Counted from the first letter of the stretch, positions 18,776-28,151 are shown. The stretch: 64,000 nt of DNA from Agrobacterium leguminum (GCF_015704895.1 NZ_JADQWB010000002.1:372001-436000), one strand, 5' to 3'. The notes: generated from the letters alone by a model not told the origin. Made by a program: numbers and translations.

Positions 18776-19858
18776 TTAAACGCTCAAACCGCCGAACAGC
18801 GTCGGCATGTCGAGCGGGCGGAAGCCGTAGTGGTTCATCCAGCGAACATCGGCGTTGAAGAAATCGCGCAGGTCCGGCATGCCATATTTCAGCATGGCGA
18901 TGCGGTCGAGGCCCATGCCCCAGGCAAAGCCCTGATATTCATCCGGATCCAGCCCGCCGGCGCGCAGCACATTGGGGTGCACCATGCCGCAGCCGAGAAT
19001 CTCCATCCAGTCCTTGCCTTCGCCGAACTTGACGATGGGGCCGGAACGGTCACACTGGATGTCCACCTCGAAGCTCGGCTCCGTGAAGGGGAAGAAGGAG
19101 GGGCGGAAGCGCATGACCACGCTGTCGACCTCGAAGAAGGTCTTGCAGAATTCCTCCAGAATCCAGCGCAGATTGCCGACATGCGCCTTCTTGTCGATGA
19201 CAAGGCCTTCGACCTGATGGAACATCGGCGAATGGGTGGCGTCGGAATCCTGACGATAGGTCTTGCCGGGAATGACGATGCGGATCGGCGGCTTCTGGCT
19301 TTCCATGGTGCGGATCTGCACCGGCGAGGTGTGGGTGCGCAGCACCTTGCGCTCGCCGTTTTCATCCGGCTGGAAGAAGAAGGTGTCGTGCATTTCACGA
19401 GCCGGATGGCCTTCGGGGAAATTCAACGCCGTGAAGTTGTAATAATCGGTTTCGATATCCGGACCTTCGGCGATCGAGAAACCCATATCCGCGAAGATCG
19501 CGGTGATTTCATCGACGATCTGGCTGATCGGATGAATGCGGCCGCGCTCGGCCGGAGACTGGCGGACCGGCAGGCTGACATCCACCGTTTCCGCCTTCAG
19601 GCGCGCGGTAATGGCAGCGTCCTTCAGCGCATTCTTGCGCTCGCCGATGAGGTCGGTGATTTCGGTCTTGAGCTGGTTGATGGCGGCGCCGCGGGTCTGG
19701 CGCTCTTCCGGCGTCATGCTGCCAAGCGTCTTCAGAAGCTCCGAAACCGAGCCCTTCTTGCCCAGCGCGGAAACACGCACGGCTTCGATGGCCGGCTCAT
19801 CGGCAGCCGTGGCGATCTCCGACATCAATTGCGATTTCAAGGTATCAAGTTCAGTCAT
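18776..19858 (-). CDS. pheS: Phenylalanine--tRNA ligase alpha subunit
   Basis: PheS carries the class II catalytic core that activates phenylalanine. The 360-residue product has an N-terminal coiled coil (1-85), and then motif 2 ([11 protein letters not shown], then [19 protein letters not shown]) and motif 3 (GWGMGLDR-type [14 protein letters not shown]). Its start codon lies inside the stop of the preceding kinase-like gene (ATGACTGA), an 8-base overlap that points to translational coupling. The alpha subunit residue that gates substrate size lies in motif 3 region and is not examined further here. Confidence 0.98.
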   Translation of the reverse strand: MTELDTLKSQLMSEIATAADEPAIEAVRVSALGKKGSVSELLKTLGSMTPEERQTRGAAINQLKTEITDLIGERKNALKDAAITARLKAETVDVSLPVRQSPAERGRIHPISQIVDEITAIFADMGFSIAEGPDIETDYYNFTALNFPEGHPAREMHDTFFFQPDENGERKVLRTHTSPVQIRTMESQKPPIRIVIPGKTYRQDSDATHSPMFHQVEGLVIDKKAHVGNLRWILEEFCKTFFEVDSVVMRFRPSFFPFTEPSFEVDIQCDRSGPIVKFGEGKDWMEILGCGMVHPNVLRAGGLDPDEYQGFAWGMGLDRIAMLKYGMPDLRDFFNADVRWMNHYGFRPLDMPTLFGGLSV

Positions 19859-20729
19859 CTTTTCCTGCCTTGCCGGTCTTTTTAACAGCGGCTTCGGGGT
19901 TCACAGCATTCATCAGATAGTCGGTCGCCATGATAAAGCGTCGCAGATCACTACCCATCCGCACGCGCCCGATCAACCGGGCAACCGGTAAAAAACGCCC
20001 CAGAATGCCGGTCAGACGGCACAATTCTTCCAGCGCCCGGGGCGGGGCGTTTTCGCGCCAGCGGGCAAAGGCGGCATCGCAGGTTTTCCGCGCATCGCAG
20101 GCGCGTGTCGCGACCTGCAGAAACAGCAGCCAGATATCGCGGGCCTGCGCCGTCTCGAGCGGCATGACTTCCTGCGGGCGCTCCTCGAAATCCATGAAAC
20201 CGACGCGGCCATGCTCGAGAAAAAAGTCGCGCACGTGCGGTCGCCCATGGCAAAGGCCTGCCGCATGCAATTCGCCGAGTGCCTCGGCAGATTTTACCAG
20301 CAGGGCATCATGCTCTGCCGGCCTCGCGGTTTTAATCGCGTCCATATGCTCCATGATGGTGGGGCCGACATCACCCAGGACAACGGCCGTCAACGAAGAA
20401 TAGATGATGGGAGGAACGGGAAAACCGCGGGCCTTGAAGACCTGCAATGTTTCGAGTTCACGGCGCATCAGGCCTGCGCCATCGAGCGGCGGCGATGGGC
20501 GCATGAAAGTGTAGGGAAGCAGCTTTGCGAGAAAGGTCTGCAGCTTTATCCACCAGGATGGCGTTTCGGTACCCTGGCGCTTGATCCACACGGTTGTTGC
20601 GGAAAGCTCGAGTTTCTGCACGCGGCGCTCGCTCTTAAGCAAAGCCCGCATCAAGGCTGCGATATCGCCATCTTCGAGATGGACGTGGAAACCCTTCGCC
20701 TTTTCCGCCTCGCTTGCGGCAACCAGCAT
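19851..20729 (-). CDS. Kinase-fold (Kdo/RIO/Bud32-like) protein of unknown target, upstream of pheS
   Basis: The 292-residue form starting at ATG 20729 (GGGGGCGG upstream) shows a protein-kinase-like core: a candidate Lys50 (VWIKR), Glu91 (RELETLQVF), the catalytic-loop-like [11 protein letters not shown] at 161-171, and MDFE at 179-182 in place of DFG. This resembles lipopolysaccharide Kdo-kinase and RIO/Bud32-type enzymes. A longer frame starts at TTG 20837 but that begins inside the rplT terminator. The stop overlaps the pheS ATG by 8 bases. Catalytic-loop Asp is absent at the usual HxD position (HGRPHVRD), so activity is uncertain. Confidence 0.7.
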   Translation of the reverse strand: MLVAASEAEKAKGFHVHLEDGDIAALMRALLKSERRVQKLELSATTVWIKRQGTETPSWWIKLQTFLAKLLPYTFMRPSPPLDGAGLMRRELETLQVFKARGFPVPPIIYSSLTAVVLGDVGPTIMEHMDAIKTARPAEHDALLVKSAEALGELHAAGLCHGRPHVRDFFLEHGRVGFMDFEERPQEVMPLETAQARDIWLLFLQVATRACDARKTCDAAFARWRENAPPRALEELCRLTGILGRFLPVARLIGRVRMGSDLRRFIMATDYLMNAVNPEAAVKKTGKAGKDD

Positions 20730-20844
20730 TTTCCGCCCCCAATGGAGCCCGCCGACCGAGAGCCGGATGCCCCACCCTTTTGGCAACCTCAACGCAAAAG
20801 CGTTCCACGCCTTTGCCGAAACTGCCGTGAATTCCAAAAAGCGA

Positions 20845-20874
20845 AAACCCGCGCCGGAGAACCGGCGCGGGTTT
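20845..20874 (-). terminator. Terminator of the rpmI-rplT transcript
   Basis: A 13-bp GC-rich stem AAACCCGCGCCGG / CCGGCGCGGGTTT with a four-base loop is followed on the minus strand by TTTT, then CGC and a further T run. It lies 30 bases after the rplT stop and separates ribosomal-protein genes from the pheST operon. Confidence 0.88.
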
Positions 20875-20904
20875 CAAATGAACAACAGATTGTCCGCGCC
20901 GTAA

Positions 20905-21309
20905 TTACTTTACAGCGGTTTCAAACTCGTTGGCCGTACCAGCATCCTTGAGGTACTCAAGCGCCTTCTTCGCTGCTTCGACGAGCGCGCCGAATGCTGC
21001 CGGCTCATGGATAGCCATGTCGGACAGAACCTTGCGGTCGACTTCGATGCCAGCCTTGTTCAGGCCGTCGATGAAGCGGCCGTAGGTCAGGCCGAATTCG
21101 CGAACAGCAGCGTTGATACGCTGAATCCACAGAGCGCGGAAGTTGCGCTTGTTGACCTTGCGGTCGCGGTAAGCGTACTGCTTGGAACGATCCACGGCAG
21201 CCTTTGCTGCGCGGATGGTGTTCTTGCGGCGGCCGTAGAAGCCCTTGGCTGCCTTGAGTGTCTTGGTGTGCTTGGCGCGGGAAGTTACGCCACGTTTTAC
21301 GCGTGCCAT
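20905..21309 (-). CDS. rplT: Large ribosomal subunit protein bL20
   Basis: bL20 binds 23S rRNA early and is needed for assembly of the 50S subunit. The 134-residue product begins [19 protein letters not shown] and has the conserved [20 protein letters not shown] and [20 protein letters not shown] segments; the long basic N-terminal helix and compact C-terminal domain (from about 60) are both intact. It follows rpmI by 40 bases. A terminator lies downstream. In enteric bacteria bL20 represses its own operon, but I see no recognisable leader pseudoknot here. Confidence 0.98.
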   Translation of the reverse strand: MARVKRGVTSRAKHTKTLKAAKGFYGRRKNTIRAAKAAVDRSKQYAYRDRKVNKRNFRALWIQRINAAVREFGLTYGRFIDGLNKAGIEVDRKVLSDMAIHEPAAFGALVEAAKKALEYLKDAGTANEFETAVK

Positions 21310-21349
21310 GTCATGATCTCCTTAAAGTGTCCAAATGTGCGGAAAAGTC

Positions 21350-21553
21350 TCAGAGACCGTTCGGCAGGTAGTTCTTGACGACCTTCTTGCCGTCAGCGTC
21401 GGCGAGAACCATGGTTCCGCGCGCGTCGCGAATGAACTTGTTGGTACGCTTGATCATGCCGTGGCGCTTGCCGGCGGCGGCTGCAACAACCTTGCCGGTT
21501 GCAGTGATCTTGAACCGCTTCTTTGCAGCGGACTTCGTCTTCATCTTGGGCAT
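21350..21553 (-). CDS. rpmI: Large ribosomal subunit protein bL35
   Basis: The 67-residue basic product begins [20 protein letters not shown] and has the standard [21 protein letters not shown] centre. bL35 is a small protein of the 50S subunit. GGAGTAGC lies 7 bases before ATG. It is the first gene of the rpmI-rplT pair; a terminator-like hairpin separates it from infC 190 bases upstream, so it probably has its own promoter or is reached by read-through. Confidence 0.97.
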   Translation of the reverse strand: MPKMKTKSAAKKRFKITATGKVVAAAAGKRHGMIKRTNKFIRDARGTMVLADADGKKVVKNYLPNGL

Positions 21554-21670
21554 TTTGCTACTCCGTTTTTGTATCGAAACAGGCAGACGAGGCCTATTTC
21601 AAGCTATTCAGGAACGGCCTCGGCATGCCCTGCCGGACCGTTCGGACGCGCGCTTATAACCGCAGTCGGC

Positions 21671-21706
21671 TAAAAGCGCAACGGGGAATGAGAATTTCCC
21701 CTTGCG
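21671..21706 (-). terminator. Hairpin terminator or attenuator after infC
   Basis: On the minus strand CGCAA-GGGGAA pairs with TTCCCC-G-TTGCG (one bulged base, seven-base loop) and is followed by CTTTTA. It lies 38 bases after the infC stop and before rpmI, so it may end the infC message or lower read-through into rpmI-rplT. Confidence 0.7.
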
Positions 21707-21743
21707 GTGGGATACGCGCCGGTGATGTGAGCGCGTAAAAAGA

Positions 21744-22280
21744 TTATTTCGGGGCGAGAACCATCATCATCTGACGGCCTTCCAGCTTCGGCTCGGCTTC
21801 CACCTTGGCAATCGCCTGGGTGTCTTCCTTCACCTGGAGGAGAAGCTTCATGCCGAGTTCCTGGTGGGCCATTTCGCGGCCGCGGAACTTCAGCGTTACC
21901 TTCACCTTGTCGCCATCGTCAAAGAAACGGCCCATCGCCTTCATCTTCACGTCATAGTCATGCGTGTCGATGTTGGGGCGCATCTTGATTTCTTTAACTT
22001 CGACGATCTTCTGTTTCTTGCGCGCTTCAGCGGCCTTTTTCTGGGTCGAGTACTTCAGCTTGCCGAGATCGAGGATCTTGCATACCGGCGGTTCCGCGTT
22101 CGGCGAAATCTCAACGAGATCGAGACCGGCCTCCTCCGCCAGTTTCAAAGCCTGATCCGTCGGCATGCTACCGAGGTTCTGGCCCTCTTCATCAATAAGC
22201 TGAACTCTGGGAACCCGAATTTCCCGGTTGGAGCGCGGCCCCTCCTTGACGGGGGCATCGGCTTTGAAAGGTCTGCGAAT
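21744..22280 (-). CDS. infC: Translation initiation factor IF-3, with an ATT start codon
   Basis: IF-3 binds the 30S subunit and checks the initiation codon and tRNA. The first ATG in frame (22166) would remove 38 residues of the N-terminal domain. Translating upstream gives [20 protein letters not shown] then [16 protein letters not shown], the expected IF-3 N terminus, and the start falls at ATT 22280, with AGGAG 9 bases before it. The resulting 178-residue length is normal. IF-3 genes use AUU so that IF-3 itself discriminates against its own message and limits its synthesis. The linker and C-terminal domain ([23 protein letters not shown]) are complete. Confidence 0.95.
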   Translation of the reverse strand: MRRPFKADAPVKEGPRSNREIRVPRVQLIDEEGQNLGSMPTDQALKLAEEAGLDLVEISPNAEPPVCKILDLGKLKYSTQKKAAEARKKQKIVEVKEIKMRPNIDTHDYDVKMKAMGRFFDDGDKVKVTLKFRGREMAHQELGMKLLLQVKEDTQAIAKVEAEPKLEGRQMMMVLAPK

Positions 22281-22318
22281 GGTCGTATTCTCCTGATCTG
22301 TTTCTGGATCACGTCAGC

Positions 22319-22343
22319 AAAAAACAGCTTGTTTGGTACAAGC
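22319..22343 (-). promoter_or_regulatory. Short hairpin with T run in the infC leader, possible attenuator
   Basis: On the minus strand GCTTGT-N5-ACAAGC is followed after two bases by TTTTTT, 39 bases before the ATT start of infC. The stem is only six base pairs, so termination would be weak unless helped by another structure. Confidence 0.4.
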
Positions 22344-22467
22344 GGCGGAAATGTCGTTATTGCCGTGGCGAAGTCAATAGCATATCTGCCCGAAAAGATC
22401 ACCTGTTGTCACGGTTTTTGCAAATACGCCGCCGTTGTTGCACCAAAATCAGGAGAATTGCATATAC

Positions 22468-23256
22468 ATGACCGAACAAGCCGCTGAATTCCTGCGTGTA
22501 GGCCCCGACAACGACACTCGCGACATTGCTTTCCTTCATCGCCCGGCGGCGTCGGGCGAGAATATGCCGATGCTGGTATGGCTCGGCGGCTATCGTTCCG
22601 ACATGACCGGAACCAAGGCGGTTGAACTCGATCGCTTCGCCGCTGAAAACGGTCTTGCCTGCCTGCGGCTCGACTATTCCGGCCATGGCGCCTCCGGCGG
22701 CGACTTCAGGAAGGGCACGATTTCCCGCTGGCTGGAAGAGGCGCTTGCCGTGGTGCGCGCAAAGGCGCCATCGCGCGTCGTTCTCATCGGCTCCTCCATG
22801 GGCGGATGGATTGCGCTACGCATGGTCGAGGAGCTGCGCAAGGCGGGTGGCGCGCCATCCGTCTCCGGTCTCGTCCTCATTGCGCCAGCGCCGGATTTCA
22901 CGCAGGAGCTGATAGAGCCCAGCCTTTCGGATGCGGAAAAAACCTCTCTGGCGGAAAAGGGATATTTCGAGGAACATTCGGAATATAGCCCCGAACCCAA
23001 CATCTTCACCCGCGCGCTGATGGAGGACGGGAAGCAGAACCGCGTGCTGCAGGGTATCATCACCACCGGCTGCCCCGTTCACATCCTGCAGGGCATGCGC
23101 GACCCCGATGTTCCCTATCAGCATGCGCTGAAGCTTCTCGAACATCTTCCCTCCGACGACGTCGTGCTGACGCTGATCCGCGACGGCGACCATCGGCTTT
23201 CCCGGCCGCAGGATATCGAGCGGATGCTCGCCGCGGTCAAAGCCCTTGCAATATAG
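22468..23256 (+). CDS. Alpha/beta hydrolase (ABHD10-like serine hydrolase)
   Basis: ATG 22468 is preferred to 22435 because AGGAG lies 12 bases before it and the family start (TEQAAEFLRV) follows. The 262-residue protein has a nucleophile elbow GSSMGGW with Ser110, Asp212 in GMRDPDVPY and His242 in GDHRLS. This pattern and the small lid resemble the ABHD10 group, which hydrolyses acyl thioesters or acyl glucuronides. No signal peptide is seen, so it acts in the cytoplasm. It is divergent from infC with a 187-base gap and stands alone on the plus strand. Confidence 0.88.
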   Translation: MTEQAAEFLRVGPDNDTRDIAFLHRPAASGENMPMLVWLGGYRSDMTGTKAVELDRFAAENGLACLRLDYSGHGASGGDFRKGTISRWLEEALAVVRAKAPSRVVLIGSSMGGWIALRMVEELRKAGGAPSVSGLVLIAPAPDFTQELIEPSLSDAEKTSLAEKGYFEEHSEYSPEPNIFTRALMEDGKQNRVLQGIITTGCPVHILQGMRDPDVPYQHALKLLEHLPSDDVVLTLIRDGDHRLSRPQDIERMLAAVKALAI

Positions 23257-23340
23257 GCATTTGCGCAACGCTCTTAACCATATTCGACGAGTCTTGCGCG
23301 CCGCCGATTGCTAGTGATTGACTCAAGCCCCCTATCCCTC

Positions 23341-23355
23341 TTAACTTTTCGTTAA
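23341..23355. promoter_or_regulatory. Perfect CtrA-type binding site
   Basis: TTAA-CTTTTCG-TTAA matches the TTAA-N7-TTAA consensus of the alphaproteobacterial cell-cycle regulator CtrA with no mismatch. It lies 20 bases before the start of the transglutaminase-like gene, and a further TTAA half-site follows at 23359-23362. A site this close to the ATG may repress or overlap the promoter. Confidence 0.6.
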
Positions 23356-23374
23356 GAATTAAGGGACGGGTTTC

Positions 23375-23989
23375 ATGATGAACGCACCGCTGGCGCGTGC
23401 GCTGCTGTTTGCAGTTGCCGCCGGGCTAATGACTGCTGCCTCCGCCACGGCGGAAACCAAGGGAAGCCCTTCCATGGTGACGGGGGGGATCACATCCCAG
23501 CCGATCGGCCATTATGAGTTCTGTCAGAAATATGCCGACGAGTGCAATATTCGCAGCAAGGCGACGCCGCCGCCGCGCGTCACGGATTATGGCTGGGATG
23601 TCATCCGCGAGGTCAATACGTCCGTCAACACCACCATCGTGGCGATGACCGACCAGGAAATCTACGGCAAGGACGAAGTCTGGGAATATCCGACGACCGC
23701 CGGCGACTGCGAAGATTTCGTGCTGCTGAAGCGCAAGAAGCTGGTTGAGCGCGGTTTTTCCGTGGCTGATCTTCTGATCACCGTCGTGCGCAAGCCGGAT
23801 GGCGAGGGCCATGCCGTGCTGACCCTTCGCACCACCGACGGCGATTATATTCTCGATAATCTCACCGACGACGTGAAGCTGTGGACCGACACCAACTACA
23901 CCTATCTGAAGCGGCAGGCGTCCTTCAATACGGGCCGCTGGGTCTCCATCGAGGATGGCCGCGACGTGCTGGTCGGTGCATTGCGCTAA
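23375..23989 (+). CDS. Secreted transglutaminase-like cysteine peptidase (BTLCP family)
   Basis: The 204-residue protein has a Sec signal peptide (about 1-26, ending ASATA-ET) and the transglutaminase-like triad Cys112 (GDCEDFVLLKR), His146 (EGHAVLT) and Asp161 (YILDN). Members of this periplasmic family cleave or cross-link protein substrates, and some process surface adhesins in other genera. The target here is not known. A perfect CtrA-type box precedes it, so expression may follow the cell cycle. A strong terminator follows the stop, so it is a one-gene unit. Confidence 0.87.
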   Translation: MMNAPLARALLFAVAAGLMTAASATAETKGSPSMVTGGITSQPIGHYEFCQKYADECNIRSKATPPPRVTDYGWDVIREVNTSVNTTIVAMTDQEIYGKDEVWEYPTTAGDCEDFVLLKRKKLVERGFSVADLLITVVRKPDGEGHAVLTLRTTDGDYILDNLTDDVKLWTDTNYTYLKRQASFNTGRWVSIEDGRDVLVGALR

Positions 23990-24015
23990 CGTCTGGTTCC
24001 ATGTTTGATGGAATT

Positions 24016-24047
24016 AAGAGCCCGCCATCGCGGGCTCTTTCTTTTTC
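24016..24047 (+). terminator. Terminator of the transglutaminase-like gene
   Basis: A 10-bp stem AAGAGCCCGC / GCGGGCTCTT with a CATC loop is followed by TCTTTTTC. It lies 26 bases after the stop and touches the 3' end of the convergent mbfA gene. Confidence 0.9.
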
Positions 24048-25029
24048 AGCCATTGCCGATGATAATGCCGGCCGCCAGCACCAGTGAGCCGCCGAGGACC
24101 ACCTGAAACACCGCGCGCAGGAACGGCGTTTCCATGAAGCGGTTCTGAATGAAGGCGATGGCCCAGAGTTCCACGAAAACGACGACGGCGGCAATCGCCG
24201 TTGCCGTCCAGAAATGCGGAATGAGATAGGGCAATGCGTGGCCGAGACCGCCTATGGCCGTCATGATGCCCGAGGCCAGGCCCCGCTTTACCGGAGAACC
24301 GCGACCCGAAAGCTTACCGTCATCATGGGCGGCCTCGGTGAAACCCATGGAAATACCCGCACCGACGGAGGCCGAGAGGCCGATGAGGAAGGTCTGCCAG
24401 GTATCCTGCGTGGCAAAGGCGGCCGCGAAAATCGGCGCGAGCGTCGAGACGGAGCCGTCCATAAGCCCCGCAAGACCCGGCTGAATATAGGTCAGAAGAA
24501 ATTGCCGCCTTGCGGTTTCTGCCTCTTCGGTCTTGCCGTTTTCATCCAGGTGTTTTTCTTCCAGCATCTGCGCGATGTCTTCGTGACCCCGCTCCGCCTC
24601 GGCCAGATCGCCGAGGAGCTTGCGCGTCGAGGCATCGCTGGTGCGCTTGACGGCCTCGTCGTAAAAACGGATCGCCTGGGCTTCCATCAATTCGGCCTGG
24701 GCGCGGATTTTTTCGAGCGACAGATTCTTCACCAGCCAGTCTGGGGTACGCTCGTAAAAACCACGCACATGTTCGCGGCGGATCAGCGGGATGGTTTCTC
24801 CGAAGCGGCGGCGATGCATGTCGATCAGGATATTTCGATGCTGCTGTTCGACCTCCGCCATATCATCGAAAACTTTCGCCGATTGCGGATATTGCGCACG
24901 CAGATGGTCGGCATAGGAACGATAGATACGGGAATCGTCTTCTTCGGATGAAATGGCGAGCGCGAGGATCTCCTGCTCACCGAGGGAGGAAAAGGGGCGT
25001 TTGGACAGGGAAAAAAGACTGCGAAACAT
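24046..25029 (-). CDS. mbfA: Membrane-bound ferritin-like iron exporter MbfA (rubrerythrin-like domain plus VIT domain)
   Basis: The 327-residue protein joins an N-terminal ferritin-like four-helix domain (about 20-165), with repeated Glu and ExxH sites such as EVEQQHR and EAERGHED, to a C-terminal VIT1/CCC1-type membrane domain (about 190-327). MbfA of Bradyrhizobium and Agrobacterium exports iron and protects from iron and peroxide; its expression is repressed by Irr when iron is low. Two ICE-type boxes upstream fit that control exactly. The gene is divergent from a truncated haemoglobin, which shares the boxes. The naming is from architecture and the promoter. Confidence 0.9.
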   Translation of the reverse strand: MFRSLFSLSKRPFSSLGEQEILALAISSEEDDSRIYRSYADHLRAQYPQSAKVFDDMAEVEQQHRNILIDMHRRRFGETIPLIRREHVRGFYERTPDWLVKNLSLEKIRAQAELMEAQAIRFYDEAVKRTSDASTRKLLGDLAEAERGHEDIAQMLEEKHLDENGKTEEAETARRQFLLTYIQPGLAGLMDGSVSTLAPIFAAAFATQDTWQTFLIGLSASVGAGISMGFTEAAHDDGKLSGRGSPVKRGLASGIMTAIGGLGHALPYLIPHFWTATAIAAVVVFVELWAIAFIQNRFMETPFLRAVFQVVLGGSLVLAAGIIIGNG

Positions 25030-25041
25030 GGCTGAAACCTT

Positions 25042-25058
25042 TTTAGAATAATTCTAAA
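25042..25058. promoter_or_regulatory. Irr box (ICE motif) next to mbfA
   Basis: TTTAGAATAATTCTAAA is a perfect inverted repeat with one central base, matching the known iron-control-element consensus bound by Irr in Rhizobiales. It is 13 bases before the mbfA ATG, so binding would block the mbfA promoter. Confidence 0.82.
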
Positions 25059-25088
25059 TACATCCACACCACAACAGGATCAAGCCAT

Positions 25089-25104
25089 TTTAGAATAATT
25101 CTAA
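25089..25104. promoter_or_regulatory. Second Irr box in the mbfA / haemoglobin gap
   Basis: TTTAGAATAATTCTAA repeats the first ICE motif except for the last base. The two boxes are 47 bases apart, with this one 65 bases before the haemoglobin ATG, in position to act on both divergent promoters. Confidence 0.8.
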
Positions 25105-25168
25105 CAAGGCAAAGGGTCGCATTGCGGGCCGCATCGTAGCGGGGTAAATTCGCAAAAAAGGAAACACC

Positions 25169-25639
25169 ATGCAGGACGATGTTGCGGCCAGAGCTGCCCA
25201 CAGCGCGGAAATTCAGCACAGGGCGGAGAAAGCCATGGCGGAGATCGGCGTCGATGCCGGTTTCATCGATTTGCTGGTGGAAACATTTTACGGCCGCGTT
25301 CTTGAACACCCCACGCTCGGCCCGGTTTTTGATGCGCGGCTTGCCGGGCGCTGGCCGGAACATATGGCCAGGATGAAACAGTTCTGGGCGGCTGTCGCGT
25401 TCAAGAATGGTGGCTATGGCGGCAAGCCCGTGCAGGCGCATCTCGGCGTAAAGGGCATGTCGGCGGAGCTTTTCCCGCAATGGCTTGCGCTTTTTTCCGC
25501 CACGCTGGATGACATCGCGCCGAACAGGGAGGCCCATGGCTGGTTCATGGAAACGGCGGAACGCATCGCCAGAAGCCTGACGCTTTCGCTGTTTTATAAT
25601 CCCGCAATGGACGACCCGGCGTTGATGCGCAGCAAATGA
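25169..25639 (+). CDS. Group III truncated haemoglobin
   Basis: The 156-residue product matches the group III (trHbP) truncated globins: FYGRVLEHPTLGPVF at about 40-54, WPEHMARMKQFWAAV at 62-76, and the proximal His91 in the VQAHLGV segment, followed by helices G and H. These cytoplasmic haem proteins bind oxygen or nitric oxide and are linked to redox stress, but the role is not settled in any species. AAGGAAA is upstream of ATG. The gene is divergent from mbfA, and both Irr boxes lie between them, so iron status probably controls it. Confidence 0.86.
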   Translation: MQDDVAARAAHSAEIQHRAEKAMAEIGVDAGFIDLLVETFYGRVLEHPTLGPVFDARLAGRWPEHMARMKQFWAAVAFKNGGYGGKPVQAHLGVKGMSAELFPQWLALFSATLDDIAPNREAHGWFMETAERIARSLTLSLFYNPAMDDPALMRSK

Positions 25640-25774
25640 CGCGGAAAGACGTGACGAAGCAACATTCGCCAAGCATCACCGGAGATCACGCAAGTTTCGA
25701 ACATTCCCTCTTGATGGCTGCAGGGATAAATGATTAGTAGCCAGCGGGAGGCGTACCGTGCGGTTCGCCTGTAA

Positions 25775-26905
<1,131 letters not shown>

Positions 26906-26911
26906 TCCCCA

Positions 26912-28048
26912 TCATTTCCCGACGATCTTCAAACGGTCATCCGGCATCTGCCGGGTGGCCGTTTTGTTTGGCGAGACCAGCTTCCACACTTCACGCTCCC
27001 GCCAGTCGACCGGGCTCATGCCGGTGACGCGACGAAATTCGCGGTTGAAGTTGGACTTGGTCTGAAAGCCGGAGGACAGCATGATCGCGGTCACCGATTG
27101 CTCCGTCTCTTCCAGCAACCGGCAGGCTTCGCGGATGCGCAACTGGTTGACATATTGCGAGACATTGACGCCGAGCGAGCGGTTGATCGCGCCCGATATC
27201 TGCCGGCTCGGCAGGCCGAGGCGTCTTGCAAGCCGCGACAGGTTGAGGTTCTCGTCGCGGTAAAGCGCCTGTGTCTCCATCAGCCGATCAACCCTTGCAA
27301 CGATATCCCGGTCCTGTTCCGATGGCTCCGCCGACGGTGACAATTCCGCGACAGGTTCTATGGCTGTTTGCGGCGCCTTGCTCTTGCCGGCCAGCGCGGC
27401 CATGAGACCAATCAACAGCAGGCCGAAAAGATTGGCATTGCTGACCAGCGCTGCAACATTCTGCCCATGCGCCCATTCGAAATCGAAAAACACCAGAAGA
27501 TCGAACAGGGCAGAAACACAAAGAGCGATGGCAGCGATGATAAGCGCCCGGTGCGCCGAGGTGACGCTGGCAAATTGCGCCTCGTCCAGCCCATCCGGCC
27601 CCTTTCTGCCAAGAAGAAGCAGGGCAATGGCGTGGCCGACAAAGATGACGATCAGCGCAAGATCAATCGCCATCGGCCAGGTGAATTCCATGATGACGAT
27701 GAGCAAAGGCGACAAAGCGAGGTTGGCGAGCATCGCTATCCTGCTCTCCGCCGCCACTCTCATCAGCCCACGAAAAGCAATGTAGACGAGCGGCGGCAGG
27801 CAGGCGGCGAGGACCGGCAAAACATAACGCGCTTCGCTGACGCCATACCCCCAGCGCAGACCGACAAGGACGGATTGCACGGCACAAAGTGCGATCAGCG
27901 TCAGAAAGGCCCGATTGGTTCGCACATCGTCTCCGCCTCGCAAGAAAACGATGAACATGACAACCAGCAGAAGCGCCACAACGAAAGGCAGCGGAATGAA
28001 CAGCACGAATGAATATCCCCGGAACAACGGCCTATATCGCCAATTCAT
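26912..28048 (-). CDS. Membrane-anchored AraC-family regulator
   Basis: The 378-residue product has about seven hydrophobic segments from residue 14 to 230 and then a cytoplasmic linker with an AraC DNA-binding domain at about 265-360 (LARRLGLPSRQISGAIN and GFQTKSNFNREFRRVTG are the two HTH cores). Such proteins sense a signal in or outside the membrane and act on nearby genes. It is divergent from a secreted hydrolase, with a 103-base gap between starts, so the hydrolase or its product is a candidate signal or target. The last 23 residues overlap the takP terminator. Confidence 0.88.
   Translation of the reverse strand: MNWRYRPLFRGYSFVLFIPLPFVVALLLVVMFIVFLRGGDDVRTNRAFLTLIALCAVQSVLVGLRWGYGVSEARYVLPVLAACLPPLVYIAFRGLMRVAAESRIAMLANLALSPLLIVIMEFTWPMAIDLALIVIFVGHAIALLLLGRKGPDGLDEAQFASVTSAHRALIIAAIALCVSALFDLLVFFDFEWAHGQNVAALVSNANLFGLLLIGLMAALAGKSKAPQTAIEPVAELSPSAEPSEQDRDIVARVDRLMETQALYRDENLNLSRLARRLGLPSRQISGAINRSLGVNVSQYVNQLRIREACRLLEETEQSVTAIMLSSGFQTKSNFNREFRRVTGMSPVDWREREVWKLVSPNKTATRQMPDDRLKIVGK
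26931..26969 (+). terminator. Terminator of the takP-like gene, inside the 3' end of the AraC gene
   Basis: A 16-pair stem, 26931-26946 with 26949-26964, contains two G-U pairs on the plus-strand RNA and is followed by TGTTTGG. The same sequence on the minus strand would have A-C mismatches at those places, so the hairpin favours the takP transcript. It is part of the coding end of the convergent AraC gene. Confidence 0.7.
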
Positions 28049-28151
28049 GGACCAGATCGCGTTTCGGGACGACCTTTAACACGATCAAGGACGCAAAAAA
28101 TATGTGGCGGCGCAGATTGAACCCCGTTCTTTCCAACCGCACGAGGTTTTC

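Noticed and set aside
17348..19885. Long plus-strand open frame of 845 codons
   Set aside because: It is antisense to pheT and pheS, which are certain genes. High GC at third positions opens such frames, and the product has no recognisable domain.
19851..20837. Annotation of the pheS-upstream gene as a serine/threonine phosphatase
   Set aside because: The visible motifs are kinase-like (Lys, Glu, HG-RD, DFE), and no phosphatase metal-binding motif is present.
20730..20837. Start of the kinase-like gene at TTG 20837
   Set aside because: It would begin within the T run of the rplT terminator and without a ribosome site, so ATG 20729 is preferred, though not proven.
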